From CAVZTX01 sp963778375 (GTDB taxonomy: Bacteria > Chloroflexota > Ktedonobacteria > Ktedonobacterales > Ktedonobacteraceae), in assembly GCA_963778375.1 (NCBI GenBank), contig CAVZTX010000006.1, forward strand, positions 186,001-250,000: 64,000 nt of DNA. Direction: 5' to 3'. A program made the translations under genes and the position numbers. Shown here in pieces: positions 1 through 8,651 of the stretch (its first letter is position 1; each line of letters opens with the position of its first letter). Under the pieces are notes generated by a model that saw only the letters and a program-made list of their open reading frames with translations, ran no database searches and was not told the origin of the DNA.

Positions 1-73
1 TTAAAATCGTCGTGTGACCTTTGCCGGGTGTGGTCAAGATACTTCGCGTGGTTTGGGTCGTATATTCGTTCAT
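1..73 (-). CDS. 5' end of an unidentified gene, cut by the window edge
   Basis: On the minus strand an ATG at 73..71 opens a frame that runs off the left edge after 24 codons (MNEYTTQTTRSILTT...). A GAAAGG ribosome site lies about 10 nt upstream. The gene lies downstream of, and in the same direction as, the TetR regulator, so it could be part of that regulator's transcription unit. Too little protein is visible to name a family. Confidence 0.45.
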   Translation of the reverse strand, partial: MNEYTTQTTRSILTTPGKGHTTIL

Positions 74-180
74 GCTATCGTTGCCTTTCTTTCATTTAAA
101 AGTTATGTGTCATCTGCTCATCCTGTTGTCTAGTCGGTAGTCTCCTCACAGAATTGGAAGAACTTTGTGAGCATTTTCTC

Positions 181-774
181 TCAGGAAGGCAGGAGACTGG
201 AGGTCAGTCCTTGCACCAACTCCTCAGCAAATTGCTGCTCCGTTTTGTGGAAAGGGTCAGCGCCCAGGAAAAGCCGGTTGAACACCCACTGAAAACAAGG
301 TCCCAGCAACAGGATCGCAATGGTCAGAGCGGAGACCTTCCGCCCGATGCGCCCCAACTGCTGCTCCTCCTCAATATAGGCCGCAACCAGTTCAAAGACA
401 GTTTGTGGACCGATGCCCAGTGGTCGGATCGTCGCGCGGAACTGGGCGAGCAACTCCATGTCTGCTAGGAAGGACGCACCCATCGGGACAATCTGCTCGT
501 AGTAGTGAAGAGCAGCTTGTGCGATGGCCGCCAGGTTTTCGCTCGGAGTACTGGTGCCTGCCTGGTGCGCCTGGAACGTCTCGTGGAAGGCAGGCAGATG
601 CCTGGCCATCAGCGCGAAGAAGATCTCTTCTTTATGATCGAAATGTCGGTAGAGCGCGCCTTCTGAGAGGCCGGTCTCGCGCGCAATCTCCTTGGTCGTC
701 ACACGTGCCAATCCCTTCAAGAGTAGCAGCTTTTCCGCCGCATCCAGGATCTTCTGTCGCGTTTCTCCCGCCAT
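181..774 (-). CDS. TetR/AcrR family transcriptional regulator
   Basis: A 197-residue one-component repressor of the TetR family. Residues about 5-50 form the N-terminal helix-turn-helix, with the family signature around TTKEIARETGLSEGALYRHF. The rest is the variable ligand-binding and dimerisation domain. The frame stays open upstream to 978, but the ATG at 774 is chosen because AGAGGAAAG lies just before it and the family's N-terminus begins there. An 8-bp perfect inverted repeat lies 18 bp upstream, so autoregulation is likely. The ligand is unknown. The adjacent partial gene at the window edge and the nitroreductase at 914-1474 are possible targets. Confidence 0.9.
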   Translation of the reverse strand: MAGETRQKILDAAEKLLLLKGLARVTTKEIARETGLSEGALYRHFDHKEEIFFALMARHLPAFHETFQAHQAGTSTPSENLAAIAQAALHYYEQIVPMGASFLADMELLAQFRATIRPLGIGPQTVFELVAAYIEEEQQLGRIGRKVSALTIAILLLGPCFQWVFNRLFLGADPFHKTEQQFAEELVQGLTSSLLPS

Positions 775-792
775 ATTCTTTCCTCTCAATGT

Positions 793-812
793 ATGTGAGT
801 AATCACTCACAT
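793..812. promoter_or_regulatory. Probable TetR operator (perfect palindrome)
   Basis: ATGTGAGT-AATC-ACTCACAT is a perfect 8-bp inverted repeat with a 4-bp spacer. It ends 18 bp upstream of the TetR start codon, in the gap between the TetR and nitroreductase genes. Its size and TGAGT/ACTCA half-sites are typical of TetR-family operators. Confidence 0.7.
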
Positions 813-913
813 TGAAAAGTATAAGCGGAAGAAAGCTCTCTGTCAACTGATCTTTCGGACAGGATGATGTATTGGCCCTTGTGGATGCTATGCCCTGTAC
901 CTCCATCTTCCCT

Positions 914-1474
914 TTACGAAGCATGTCTCCGACCATACATCTCAAAATGCACAATCTCCGCCAAAGGTTTTCTTGCATCCGTCCGTTTCGGTCGCGTCCT
1001 CAACGCCTCCTCATCCGGATACCCCAACGAGATAATCGTGCGCACCAGCCGCTCCTGCGGGATACTCAGCAGCGCCTTCGCATCCTCTCTACCCTTCCCT
1101 TTCAGCCAACCAATGCACGAACCAACGCCAAACGCCTCCGCAGCCAGCATGATGCGCTCGCTCAACCTTCCCTCGTCATACGTCTCCTGGTCAACAAGAT
1201 TCGGCTCCCCGGCCATCACCAGCACAATTCCCATCGCTGCACCCGCCAGGTGGTGCGCGTAACCTTCCAACCCTGCCAGTGCCTGAAGCGTCTTCTTATC
1301 TTGCACCACCACAAGCACCCAATGCTGCCGGTTGCTGGCGCTGCCCGACCAGCGTGCTACATCGAGTATTGCATCAGTCACCTCCTGTGGTATCGGATCC
1401 GGCCGGAATTGACGTACGGCGCGCAAACTGCGTAAAACCTTAATTACTTCCTGTGGGTTCTGTACTTGTATCAC
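914..1474 (-). CDS. Nitroreductase family protein
   Basis: A 186-residue FMN-dependent nitroreductase-fold protein that would reduce nitro or quinone-type substrates with NAD(P)H. The N-terminal FMN phosphate-binding pattern RSLRAVRQF is visible, followed by SNRQHW and, in the second half, GVGSCIGWLKG and the late ISLGYPDE segment typical of the family. The frame is open back to 1570, but GTG at 1474 is the best start: AGGAGA sits 6-7 nt upstream, and the residues before it show no family similarity. It is transcribed toward the TetR gene. Specific substrate unknown. Confidence 0.85.
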   Translation of the reverse strand: MIQVQNPQEVIKVLRSLRAVRQFRPDPIPQEVTDAILDVARWSGSASNRQHWVLVVVQDKKTLQALAGLEGYAHHLAGAAMGIVLVMAGEPNLVDQETYDEGRLSERIMLAAEAFGVGSCIGWLKGKGREDAKALLSIPQERLVRTIISLGYPDEEALRTRPKRTDARKPLAEIVHFEMYGRRHAS

Positions 1475-1807
1475 AATTGTTCTCCTGTTTTTTTCCTTTC
1501 TTGAAGGGACGTTTCTTTGTATCATAACGCTTTTTTGGGGCCGTGACATTCCTGAAGGACTAAAGAACACGTTAAACCCATGTAGTATACTGTAATCAGA
1601 GCGAACAACATTCCTCTTTGCGAACTTCGAAATGTACTCTCCAACCCGGGTGTATCAAGTACTTGTGGCAACCAACCGCAGGGCCCTCAGCGAAGCGGAG
1701 CGCGTTTCAATACTTCGGCCCCGTCAGGTCTGTTTACTTACAAACAGTTCATACACCCCTATCTCAACCCATCTCCACAGCGAGACAAGAAAGTAGCAGG
1801 TCCTCAC
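1475..1807. other. Intergenic region between divergent genes
   Basis: 333 nt separating the nitroreductase (minus) from the RepA-like ATPase (plus). It should hold both promoters; a TATACT hexamer occurs near 1588 without a convincing -35 box. The middle part around 1650-1710 is GC-rich and partly repetitive (gcgaagcggagcgcg), resembling the degenerate interspersed repeats seen elsewhere in the window. No gene was found. Confidence 0.4.
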
Positions 1808-3239
1808 ATGACAACCACATACAAGCAGGACATCCAAGCAGCCAGATTGGCACGATCTGTAAATCAAGGTTCAAAGGAGTTTGACAGAATGATTACGAGA
1901 GCGAAAAAAGCAAATCGGCTAAGGCGTAGAAATTCAATCCTTACGAACATGCTCCGTATCATGCGTGACAACGGCGCAAGCGAACGGTCACTAAAAAAAG
2001 CACTCCCCGGACTTGACGAGTTTGCCAAGTTCGCTAGCATTCCCGACGTTTTTCCAACTCCAAGCAAACCGCAAAATCCTCAATCCACCCTCACCCCCAG
2101 CGAAGAAAAACTGGGAGTGCTGCTCTCAGAGGTGAAACTGCAGGAAGTGCACTGGGTATGGGAAAAACGTCTTCCCCTTGGCAAAATTACCATCCTCGAT
2201 GGAGACCCCGGCATGGGTAAGTCTCTGCTCGCAATAAGTGTTGCCGCCTGCGTCTCTACAGGCCATCCCATGCCGGATGGCACACCAAGCAAACAAGGAA
2301 ACGTCATCGTGATCGCCCCTGAAGATGGCGCAGGTGATACGCTCAGACCTCGCCTGGAAGCCGCCGGAGGAGACCCCTCACACGTCCTCCTCCTCAACAC
2401 AATCGCCGGTCTGGATGCAAAAAAGATGCACGTCAGCGACCGCCCCTTCTCTCTCGCCCAGAATTTGGAGGAACTAGAAAAGGAGATCAAGCGCACCAAG
2501 GCTACTCTTGTCATCCTGGACCCCCTCATGGCCGTGCTGGGACAGCGCATCGACTCCTCCCGCGACCAGGACATTCGCGAAGTCTTCACCCCCCTTGCCC
2601 AACTGGCCGAGCGTACCGGCTGCGCCATCCTGATTATCCGCCATCTCACGAAAGGCGCCTCTGTGAATGCTCTCTATCGCGGTGCTGGCTCCATCGGCAT
2701 CATTGCCGCGGCACGCACCGGTTTACTCGTCGCCCCAGACCCTTACGACGAGCACCGACGCATCCTCGCCACCACAAAAAACAACCTGAGCAAGAAAGCC
2801 CGCTAATCTCAGCTTCCAGGTGGTGGAAAACGCATCTGGCATCCCCTACATCCAGTGGCTTGGCGAAAATCACGACACCACCTCAACTCTGCTGAATGGC
2901 GGCACAAATGTATCCATCGAGCGCCAGCAGATTCTCCAGGTCTTGCAAGACGCCTCAGGTCCCCTCGGCCCACAGGAGATTGCCGAGCTCACCGGCCAAA
3001 AGTATGCCTCCGTCCGCCTGATCCTCCACCGTATGCACGAAGCCAGGGAAATCACCCGGTGCTCCCGTGGAAAATATACCTCGCTCAATCACCCTTCGTC
3101 TCTTCAGCAGAGCATGGACAATGCTGCGAAAACAAGTGAAACAAGTGAAACAAGTGAAACAAGTGAAACAAGTGAAACAAGTGAAACAACTGAAACAAAC
3201 ATCACCGTTCCGCTGCTTCAATATGCTGGCTCCGTATAG
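1808..3239 (+). pseudogene. RepA-like AAA ATPase with winged-helix tail, frameshifted
   Basis: The first frame (1808-2806) encodes a RecA-fold ATPase of the RepA/AAA_25 group: Walker A GDPGMGKS at residues 132-139, Walker B TLVILDPL at 233-240, and IIRHLTKG near 275. It stops at TAA 2804-2806 just after ATTKNNLSKKAR. The expected continuation (NLSFQVV...IQWLGEN) is in the next frame, so one extra T at 2804 explains the break. The second frame runs to 3239 and carries a winged-helix-like segment (QQILQVLQDASG to SRGKYTSL), then a (SET)n tail encoded by a 9-bp minisatellite. The start is supported by AGCAGG upstream of 1808. These ATPases usually belong to plasmids, prophages or integrated elements. 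If the insertion is a sequence error, the gene is intact. Confidence 0.75.
3129..3200 (+). repeat. 9-bp minisatellite, 8 units of GAAACAAGT type
   Basis: One aaaacaagt unit, five exact gaaacaagt units, then gaaacaact and gaaacaaac, in perfect 9-nt register. It is translated as SET/TET repeats at the C-terminus of the RepA-like ATPase. Related arrays occur at 52897-52959 and 60638-60700, with a similar ATGCTG-containing left flank. Confidence 0.95.
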
Positions 3240-3673
3240 CCGTCTCACGAAAAGGCTTCGGATAGTACGTAAAGGCAATAAAGGCCCTCCCTTCTCCACA
3301 TCATCCACCCTCGCCCCTACGGAATCGCCTGACCTCCTATCGCTCTCCAGACAATCCATGAAACCGCATGACGTATAAAATAATGGTGAGTGTAGCAGCT
3401 TCCTGCTGGGGCCTGGGTGTCCCTGCTGTGCTGCACTCCCCAGGGGCAGACGTGTGCGCTCTCGGCAGCCTACCAAGGCAGCGGCGCAACAGTGAGGTGT
3501 GTCCGAAGTGTCTGAAGTGTCTGAAGTGTCTGAAGTCTCGCATGTTCGCCGATTTATCGGCTCCGGGGTGAGGCTATCCCGCAATGTATTTGGGCCTTGT
3601 GCCTGTCCGATCCGGTGGACTACAATCTTTTACAGTTGATTGATCCAGGTATCAGGAAAGGAGACCAACGATT
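3240..3673. other. Intergenic region with a second 9-bp tandem repeat
   Basis: 434 nt between the ATPase and the PEBP gene. It holds a four-unit tandem repeat at 3499-3534. Short open frames on both strands here show no family resemblance or ribosome sites. The last 60 nt should carry the PEBP promoter. Confidence 0.5.
3499..3534. repeat. 9-bp tandem repeat, 4 units of GTGTCTGAA
   Basis: gtgtccgaa followed by three exact gtgtctgaa units. The period matches the GAAACNNNT minisatellites, but the unit sequence differs, and here it lies outside any recognisable gene. Confidence 0.9.
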
Positions 3674-4294
3674 ATGGGGAGCACACGCGTGCAAGGAAAA
3701 CCTTTGATGAGCTTCGTTCTGGTAGTAGTCGGCATAGGGGCACTCATAGCCAGTATCTCTATTGCCATCCCCCTCGTAGTGCGTTCGCACACGGCACATG
3801 CAGCACCGGCGGCATTAAACGCCTCAACGCAGCCATTTACGTTGACCAGTCCCGATTTTCACGATGGTGGGCCATTGCCTAAGAGCGCCGAGTTTAACGG
3901 GTTTGGCTGTACTGGCGGCAATATCGCTCCCGAACTCAACTGGGTTGGCGTTCCTAAGGGAACCCAGGGCTTCGCGTTTACCATAACGGATTATGATGCG
4001 CCCGTCACGGAAGGATTCCATCACTGGGTCGTCTATAACATCCCGAGTTCCGCGCGGGAGCTGGAAGGAAACCATCCCTTCAGCGAAGGCACAACCGACT
4101 TTGGAACCACCGGTTATAGTGGCCCATGCCCGCCGCCTGATGGGCAGCTTCACCACTATGTCTTCCGGCTCTACGCGCTTTCGACATCCCATATTTCAGG
4201 GAAAGCGCTGACATTTGATCAACTGCTGAAGGCCATCAATCCCTTCTTTATTGGGGCTGTAAGCATCGTTGGTACGTTTAAACGGACGAGCTAG
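3674..4294 (+). CDS. Exported PEBP/YbhB-YbcL family protein
   Basis: A 206-residue phosphatidylethanolamine-binding-protein-like protein. Residues about 12-45 form an N-terminal membrane/signal segment ending near AHA, so the protein is exported or membrane anchored. The PEBP core follows: LTSPDFHDGGPLPK, GCTGGNIAPELNW, DYDAPVTEGFHHWVVYNI and a late GPCPPPDGQLHHYVFRLYAL, which carry the family's ligand-site Asp, His and aromatic residues. AAGGAG lies about 11 nt before the ATG. The last 17 nt overlap the tail of the convergent P450 gene. The ligand is not known for bacterial members. Confidence 0.9.
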   Translation: MGSTRVQGKPLMSFVLVVVGIGALIASISIAIPLVVRSHTAHAAPAALNASTQPFTLTSPDFHDGGPLPKSAEFNGFGCTGGNIAPELNWVGVPKGTQGFAFTITDYDAPVTEGFHHWVVYNIPSSARELEGNHPFSEGTTDFGTTGYSGPCPPPDGQLHHYVFRLYALSTSHISGKALTFDQLLKAINPFFIGAVSIVGTFKRTS

Positions 4295-5690
4295 AAGAGA
4301 CCGTCGCAGGTTCCAGCGTCATCGAAATCCCACGGCGAGGTCGCAGTGTGATAATTGGCTCTGGTTCGATAGTCTGTCCGGGTACCAACCGAAGCCGGTA
4401 CGTCTGAGCGATCATTGCCAGGATCAACTGCGCCTCCATCAGCGCGAAGGTGTTGCCGATACAGAGGCGAGGACCTCCTCCGAAGGGGAAGTAGGCGAAG
4501 TTTGGGCGACCGGCTGAGCGTTCCGGCGTAAATCGCTCGGGGTCGAACGCTTCGGGATTCTCCCAAAAGTCGGGGTGGCGGTGCGTCACATATTGCACAA
4601 CGGCAACTTCAGTACCTGCGGGGACGCGATATCCTCGAATTTCGTCGTCTGCAACAGCGTGGCGCGACATACCCCACGCGGGAGGATAGAGACGCAAGGA
4701 TTCTTCAATCACCATTTTCGTGTATGGCAGTTGTGCCAGGTCTGCAACAGTGGGTGTGCGGCCACTCAGCACACGCGCAAGTTCGTCATGCAATTTGCGC
4801 TCAACTTCTGGATGCTGGGCCAGCAGGTACCACGTCCATGTAAGGGTATTGGCCGTCGTTTCGTGACCGGCCAGGATCAGCGTCATCACTTCGTCATGCA
4901 GTTGCTTATCGCTCATGCCCTCACCCGTCTCCTCGTCACGGGCAAGCAAGAGCATCGAAAGCAGGTCCCCGGTATCGCCTCCCGACTGCCGGCGCTCCGC
5001 AATGATGTCGTATACCAATTTATCGAGAATGCGCTGCGCCTTCCGATACTGTCGATTTCGACGCGTAGGAAGACGCTCCATAAAGTCTAGTGTGAAATGA
5101 GAAACCCTATAGTTAAGGTAATCGAGCGCTACATACAGTGCATCGCGCACCACCTTGACTTCATCCCCGCTGATATCCGTGTTGAAGAGCGTTTGCCCAA
5201 CAATCTGTAGCGTCAGGCGCGTCATCTCAGCCGAGACATCGAAAGCCTGACCGCTTCCGGCATAGGACTGCCAGTGTTCGAGCATAGAGGCGGTTGCATT
5301 CGTCATCGTTGTAGCAAAGCCCGCGATACGCTGCCGATGAAAGGCGGGCTGTGATAAACGTCGCTGCTTCAGCCAGATCTTTCCCTCACTCGTCAGCAAC
5401 CCCTCTCCGAGCAGGGATTTAAATCTCTGATGGGCTATACCTTTGTGATAGTTCGTATTGTTGCGACGCAGAATATATTCAATATCATCAGGATGAAAGA
5501 ACATGTACGCATAGATGGGGCCAAATGCACGAAAACGAACCACATCACCATACTGCTTGAAGGCGTTCATATAAAATCCAAGCTGATCTCGCTGGAGCTC
5601 TGGTAACGATCCAAAAATCAAACTGCTATCTCGCGTACTTGGAGGCGTTTTTAAGTGCGAATCCTTCTTTGTTTGTGTTGCTGTAGCCAT
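4278..5690 (-). CDS. Cytochrome P450
   Basis: A 470-residue soluble heme-thiolate monooxygenase. All hallmark motifs are intact: I-helix AGHETT (about 274-279), K-helix EESLR (about 329-333), and heme loop FPFGGGPRLCIG with the axial Cys at about 410. There is no N-terminal anchor and no fused reductase, so separate ferredoxin/flavodoxin partners are needed; none is in this window. ATG 5690 is chosen over the upstream 5732 because GAGGAGGAAG precedes it. It overlaps the PEBP gene tail-to-tail by 17 nt. Overall layout resembles the CYP102/CYP4-like bacterial clan. Substrate unknown. Confidence 0.95.
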   Translation of the reverse strand: MATATQTKKDSHLKTPPSTRDSSLIFGSLPELQRDQLGFYMNAFKQYGDVVRFRAFGPIYAYMFFHPDDIEYILRRNNTNYHKGIAHQRFKSLLGEGLLTSEGKIWLKQRRLSQPAFHRQRIAGFATTMTNATASMLEHWQSYAGSGQAFDVSAEMTRLTLQIVGQTLFNTDISGDEVKVVRDALYVALDYLNYRVSHFTLDFMERLPTRRNRQYRKAQRILDKLVYDIIAERRQSGGDTGDLLSMLLLARDEETGEGMSDKQLHDEVMTLILAGHETTANTLTWTWYLLAQHPEVERKLHDELARVLSGRTPTVADLAQLPYTKMVIEESLRLYPPAWGMSRHAVADDEIRGYRVPAGTEVAVVQYVTHRHPDFWENPEAFDPERFTPERSAGRPNFAYFPFGGGPRLCIGNTFALMEAQLILAMIAQTYRLRLVPGQTIEPEPIITLRPRRGISMTLEPATVSSSSSV

Positions 5691-5832
5691 AACTTCCTCC
5701 TCATAGGAACATCCTTTTCTTCTTTCTTCCACTATAAAGCATAGCTCGACTGTTGGAACTTTGCAACCTCCGGTAGATGTTGGAAGACCGGCGGATCAGT
5801 CAATGGTGTAGGGGACATGAGGAGGGAAATAA

Positions 5833-6315
5833 TTAGCTTTGCTTCATGCTCTGATTCAAGGCAAAGGGCCAGCGCCAGATCAGCATAATAACTAACACGA
5901 AAAGGAAAGTCACAAGCGCAAACGTGAAAAAGGCACTTGCTGATGTACCACGAGATCGATCTACAAAGAGCCAGCGCAACGCGAGCGCAACCGGCCAGGA
6001 GAGCGCCCACGAGAGAATCGTACGCTTCGCCATAGCACCGGGATCACTCGTGATATCGGAGCGATACGCGCCTACAAAAGGAGCCACAATAAACCAGCCG
6101 ATGGCGAAGGGAGCGGCAACAAGGAGTATCTCTGGTATAGCCGATAACCCCGTCGGTTCGTTATGCGTGCCACGTCCAATCGCAGCAAAGGCAAGAAAGA
6201 CCACTATATCGCCAAATATCAGCTTGCCCGTAAGCGAACCATTCGACTTTGCAGGTTTCCCCTGCGTCTCATTCAATCTCTTTGTGCTAGTGACCCTCTG
6301 TGTAATTTTAGGCAT
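5833..6315 (-). CDS. DUF3054 family membrane protein
   Basis: A 160-residue integral membrane protein with about four hydrophobic helices. The N-terminal FGDIVVFLAFAAIGRGTH and the GWFIVAPFVGAY segment match what is known of DUF3054 proteins, whose role is undetermined. It follows the ccmABC/ccmD-like genes on the same strand with a 12-nt gap, so it is probably co-transcribed and may serve a membrane or redox function linked to cytochrome c maturation. That link is inference from position only. Confidence 0.8.
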   Translation of the reverse strand: MPKITQRVTSTKRLNETQGKPAKSNGSLTGKLIFGDIVVFLAFAAIGRGTHNEPTGLSAIPEILLVAAPFAIGWFIVAPFVGAYRSDITSDPGAMAKRTILSWALSWPVALALRWLFVDRSRGTSASAFFTFALVTFLFVLVIMLIWRWPFALNQSMKQS

Positions 6316-6327
6316 GCGTCGGTACTC

Positions 6328-6495
6328 CTAGAGTTCCCTTTTCTCATTGCTCTCATGCTGTTCTCGCACCAACTCCTCAACGGCAGCAAGTTCGGTGCGC
6401 ACACTGCGAATACGAAACGTCAGAAACGCTAAATAAGCGAACAACCCAACCCACGCAATAATATAGGCCGCGACAAGATAGCTAACGCCTTGCAT
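6328..6495 (-). CDS. CcmD-like small membrane protein
   Basis: A 55-residue protein with one N-terminal transmembrane helix (SYLVAAYIIAWVGLFAYLAFL) followed by a charged helix. This size and topology, directly after ccmC, are those of CcmD, which helps release holo-CcmE from the CcmABC heme-handling complex. ATG 6495 has AGAGGAT upstream. A GTG at 6513, overlapping the ccmC stop codon, is an alternative start that adds 6 residues. The family is poorly conserved, so position carries much of the call. Confidence 0.65.
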   Translation of the reverse strand: MQGVSYLVAAYIIAWVGLFAYLAFLTFRIRSVRTELAAVEELVREQHESNEKREL

Positions 6496-6509
6496 ATATC
6501 TATCCTCTT

Positions 6510-7253
6510 TCACTCAACGCTTGCACGCAGGCGCTGGGCCAGCGTTTGCATCTTCTGCAATTGATACAGTTGCACCATTAGAAAACAGTAAAGTAGTGTG
6601 AAGCTGGTAAGCGAAACCATCAAAGTCAACACAACCGCAGGCGGCAGTGCTCCAGCTACACCTATTTGAGCCGGCGGATGCAGCGTACGCCACCAGTTCA
6701 CCGCCTCGTAAATAATCGGCACATCAACAACCCCAATAATTGCCAGCACCGCCGCGCTGCGTGCAGCACTTGGAGTACGCCCCATGTAGCTGAGAAGCAT
6801 CAGATAACCGATGTACATAAACCACAGGATCAACGTCGTCGTCAACTTCGGATCCCACGTCCACCATGTTCCCCATATCGTTTTGCCCCAAATCGAACCT
6901 AAAATGATGGCTATAGTGAGAAAGACAGCTCCCACCTCTGCCGAAGCACGCGCCAACCAATCCCAACGCTCATCCTTCTTCCAAAGATAACCAATACCCG
7001 CAACCGTCAAGACAACAAACGCTAGCATACCAATCCATGCCATCGGAACATGAAAATAGAAGATGCGCTGGGCGTTGCCCTGTACAGCATCCGTCGGCGC
7101 ATAGATGAAGATCATCCAGATAGAGACCATCATGCCGACCAGCGAAAGTGCGCCTAGGACGAGGGAGACGATTGGGAGGTTATTAGTACGTCTCGTCTTC
7201 CCAATAGTGGTGTCTTGCGGCTCTATGCCTACTTTTCGATTTACTACTGCCAT
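6510..7253 (-). CDS. ccmC: Cytochrome c maturation heme protein CcmC
   Basis: A 247-residue multi-pass protein of the CcmC/heme-handling family, which binds heme at the outer face of the membrane and passes it to CcmE. The signature tryptophan-rich segment WGKTIWGTWWTWDPKLT is present, with flanking His residues in FYFHVPMAW and a later conserved region. About six hydrophobic helices are visible. ATG 7253 has GAGGAC upstream and starts 4 nt after the ccmB stop. A start at 7280 would overlap ccmB and is less likely. Neither ccmE nor ccmF is in the window. Confidence 0.92.
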   Translation of the reverse strand: MAVVNRKVGIEPQDTTIGKTRRTNNLPIVSLVLGALSLVGMMVSIWMIFIYAPTDAVQGNAQRIFYFHVPMAWIGMLAFVVLTVAGIGYLWKKDERWDWLARASAEVGAVFLTIAIILGSIWGKTIWGTWWTWDPKLTTTLILWFMYIGYLMLLSYMGRTPSAARSAAVLAIIGVVDVPIIYEAVNWWRTLHPPAQIGVAGALPPAVVLTLMVSLTSFTLLYCFLMVQLYQLQKMQTLAQRLRASVE

Positions 7254-7257
7254 AAAA

Positions 7258-7923
7258 TTAGTCCTCAATGACATATTCAAACAAGAGCAGCGAAATGCTC
7301 AAAAATATTATATCAAAGGCAGCTATCAAACCTAACCATGGTGGCTCGTTGGCACCCGGCACCATTAAGGAACCGGTGGCGCGCACCGCTCCAATCACGA
7401 TGGGTACGATCAATGGAAATACCAGGATCGGTAACAATATTTCTCTTGCACGCGTAGCTGCAGCCATTGCCGAAAATAATGTACCAATCGTGGCAACCCC
7501 TAATGTGCCGAGCAGTACAATCGGTACCAGTGTGCCTGTAAAGAGCGGCACGTTGAACAGCGCTGCGAAAATCGGCAGCGCTACAATTTCTACCACTCCG
7601 ATAAATAGCATATTGCCGAGCAGTTTTGCAAGATAAATAGCCTTGCGATCTACCGGGCAGAGCAGCAAGCGATCCATTGAACTCTTTTCTCGCTCTGCGA
7701 CAATCGTACGACCCAGTCCTAATAAGCTAGCGAAGATGAACGCTACCCACAATGCTCCGGGGGCAACGGCAGCTATATCATCTACGCGCAAGTCAAAGGC
7801 AAAATTGAAGATTACCAGCACGAGCACAGCAAATAATCCCATACCGGTCCACATTTGCTTGCTGCGTAGTTCGCAGCGTATATCCTTCCAAAGGATTGCA
7901 CTGACTTGTTCGAGAAACGTCAT
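7258..7923 (-). CDS. ccmB: Heme exporter permease CcmB
   Basis: A 221-residue membrane permease of the CcmAB transporter, which drives release of heme-loaded CcmE during cytochrome c maturation. It has a cytoplasmic start (ILWKDIRCELRSKQ) and about six membrane helices. The loop ...GRTIVAEREKSSMDRLLLCPVDR is characteristic of CcmB. It starts one nucleotide after the ccmA stop codon region and runs straight into ccmC, so the three are one operon. Confidence 0.93.
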   Translation of the reverse strand: MTFLEQVSAILWKDIRCELRSKQMWTGMGLFAVLVLVIFNFAFDLRVDDIAAVAPGALWVAFIFASLLGLGRTIVAEREKSSMDRLLLCPVDRKAIYLAKLLGNMLFIGVVEIVALPIFAALFNVPLFTGTLVPIVLLGTLGVATIGTLFSAMAAATRAREILLPILVFPLIVPIVIGAVRATGSLMVPGANEPPWLGLIAAFDIIFLSISLLLFEYVIED

Positions 7924-7924
7924 C

Positions 7925-8596
7925 TCAGTACCTTTTATCTAAAACGGCATCCTGATGAATTATACGCCCTCCACTCAAGTTGACAATCCGATTGCTCAAT
8001 TTCTGTGCAAGCTCAAGGTGATGGGTTGTGAAAAGTGTTGTGCCGACCGATGCTGTATGTTCGTCCAACAACGTCTCTAACAGGATGTTCCCATCCTCGT
8101 CCAGGCCGGTATCCGGCTCATCGAGCAAGAGAATTTGGGGAGAATGTAGCAATGCGCGTGCCAACGAGAGGCGCTGCGCCTGACCACGTGAGAGCGCGCT
8201 GACTCGCTCTTGTGCGCGCCGTGCCAACCCAACCCGGTTGAGAAGCTCACTAGCACGCTGCTGTAGATTTTTCACTGTGTACATACGGCCAAAGAAGAGC
8301 AGGTTCTCCATAGCCGTCAGTTCTTCATAAAGGTAGGGTTGGTGGGCCAGAAATCCCACAAGGTGGCGTACCTGCTGGCCATCCCGCACAATATCTAATC
8401 CATTGATACAGGCTGTTCCAGCGGTGGGTTTGGTTAATCCGGCCAAAATACGCAAAAGGGTGGTTTTGCCAGCGCCATTAGCTCCCAGCATTGCCACCCG
8501 TTCGCCTTGTGCGAGGCTGAGATCAACGCCTCGCAGAATGGGTTTCAGACCGAAGGTTTTTTTAAGTCCTCTTATCTCCACAGATGGAGTGTTCAA
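7925..8596 (-). CDS. ccmA: Heme ABC exporter ATP-binding protein CcmA
   Basis: A 223-residue ABC ATPase that powers CcmB. Walker A GANGAGKTT is at about 38-46 and Walker B with ILLLDEPDTGLDEDG near 155. The switch His occurs in TTHHLELA. The ABC signature is SRGQAQR in place of the common SGGQ form, as is usual for CcmA. The gene begins only 55 nt after groEL ends on the same strand, so the ccm genes may partly be read through from the heat-shock promoter. Confidence 0.93.
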   Translation of the reverse strand: MNTPSVEIRGLKKTFGLKPILRGVDLSLAQGERVAMLGANGAGKTTLLRILAGLTKPTAGTACINGLDIVRDGQQVRHLVGFLAHQPYLYEELTAMENLLFFGRMYTVKNLQQRASELLNRVGLARRAQERVSALSRGQAQRLSLARALLHSPQILLLDEPDTGLDEDGNILLETLLDEHTASVGTTLFTTHHLELAQKLSNRIVNLSGGRIIHQDAVLDKRY

Positions 8597-8651
8597 GATA
8601 CACCCCGATGCCGATTTGAAAGCGCAGGGGAATGCCCCTGCACTCTCGAAC

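Noticed and set aside
3129..3200. Possible CRISPR array
   Set aside because: Units are 9 bp with no spacers; it is a minisatellite.
2955..3584. 209-residue minus-strand frame containing both 9-bp repeats
   Set aside because: The repeats keep several frames open; the rest has no protein character and lies opposite the ATPase tail.
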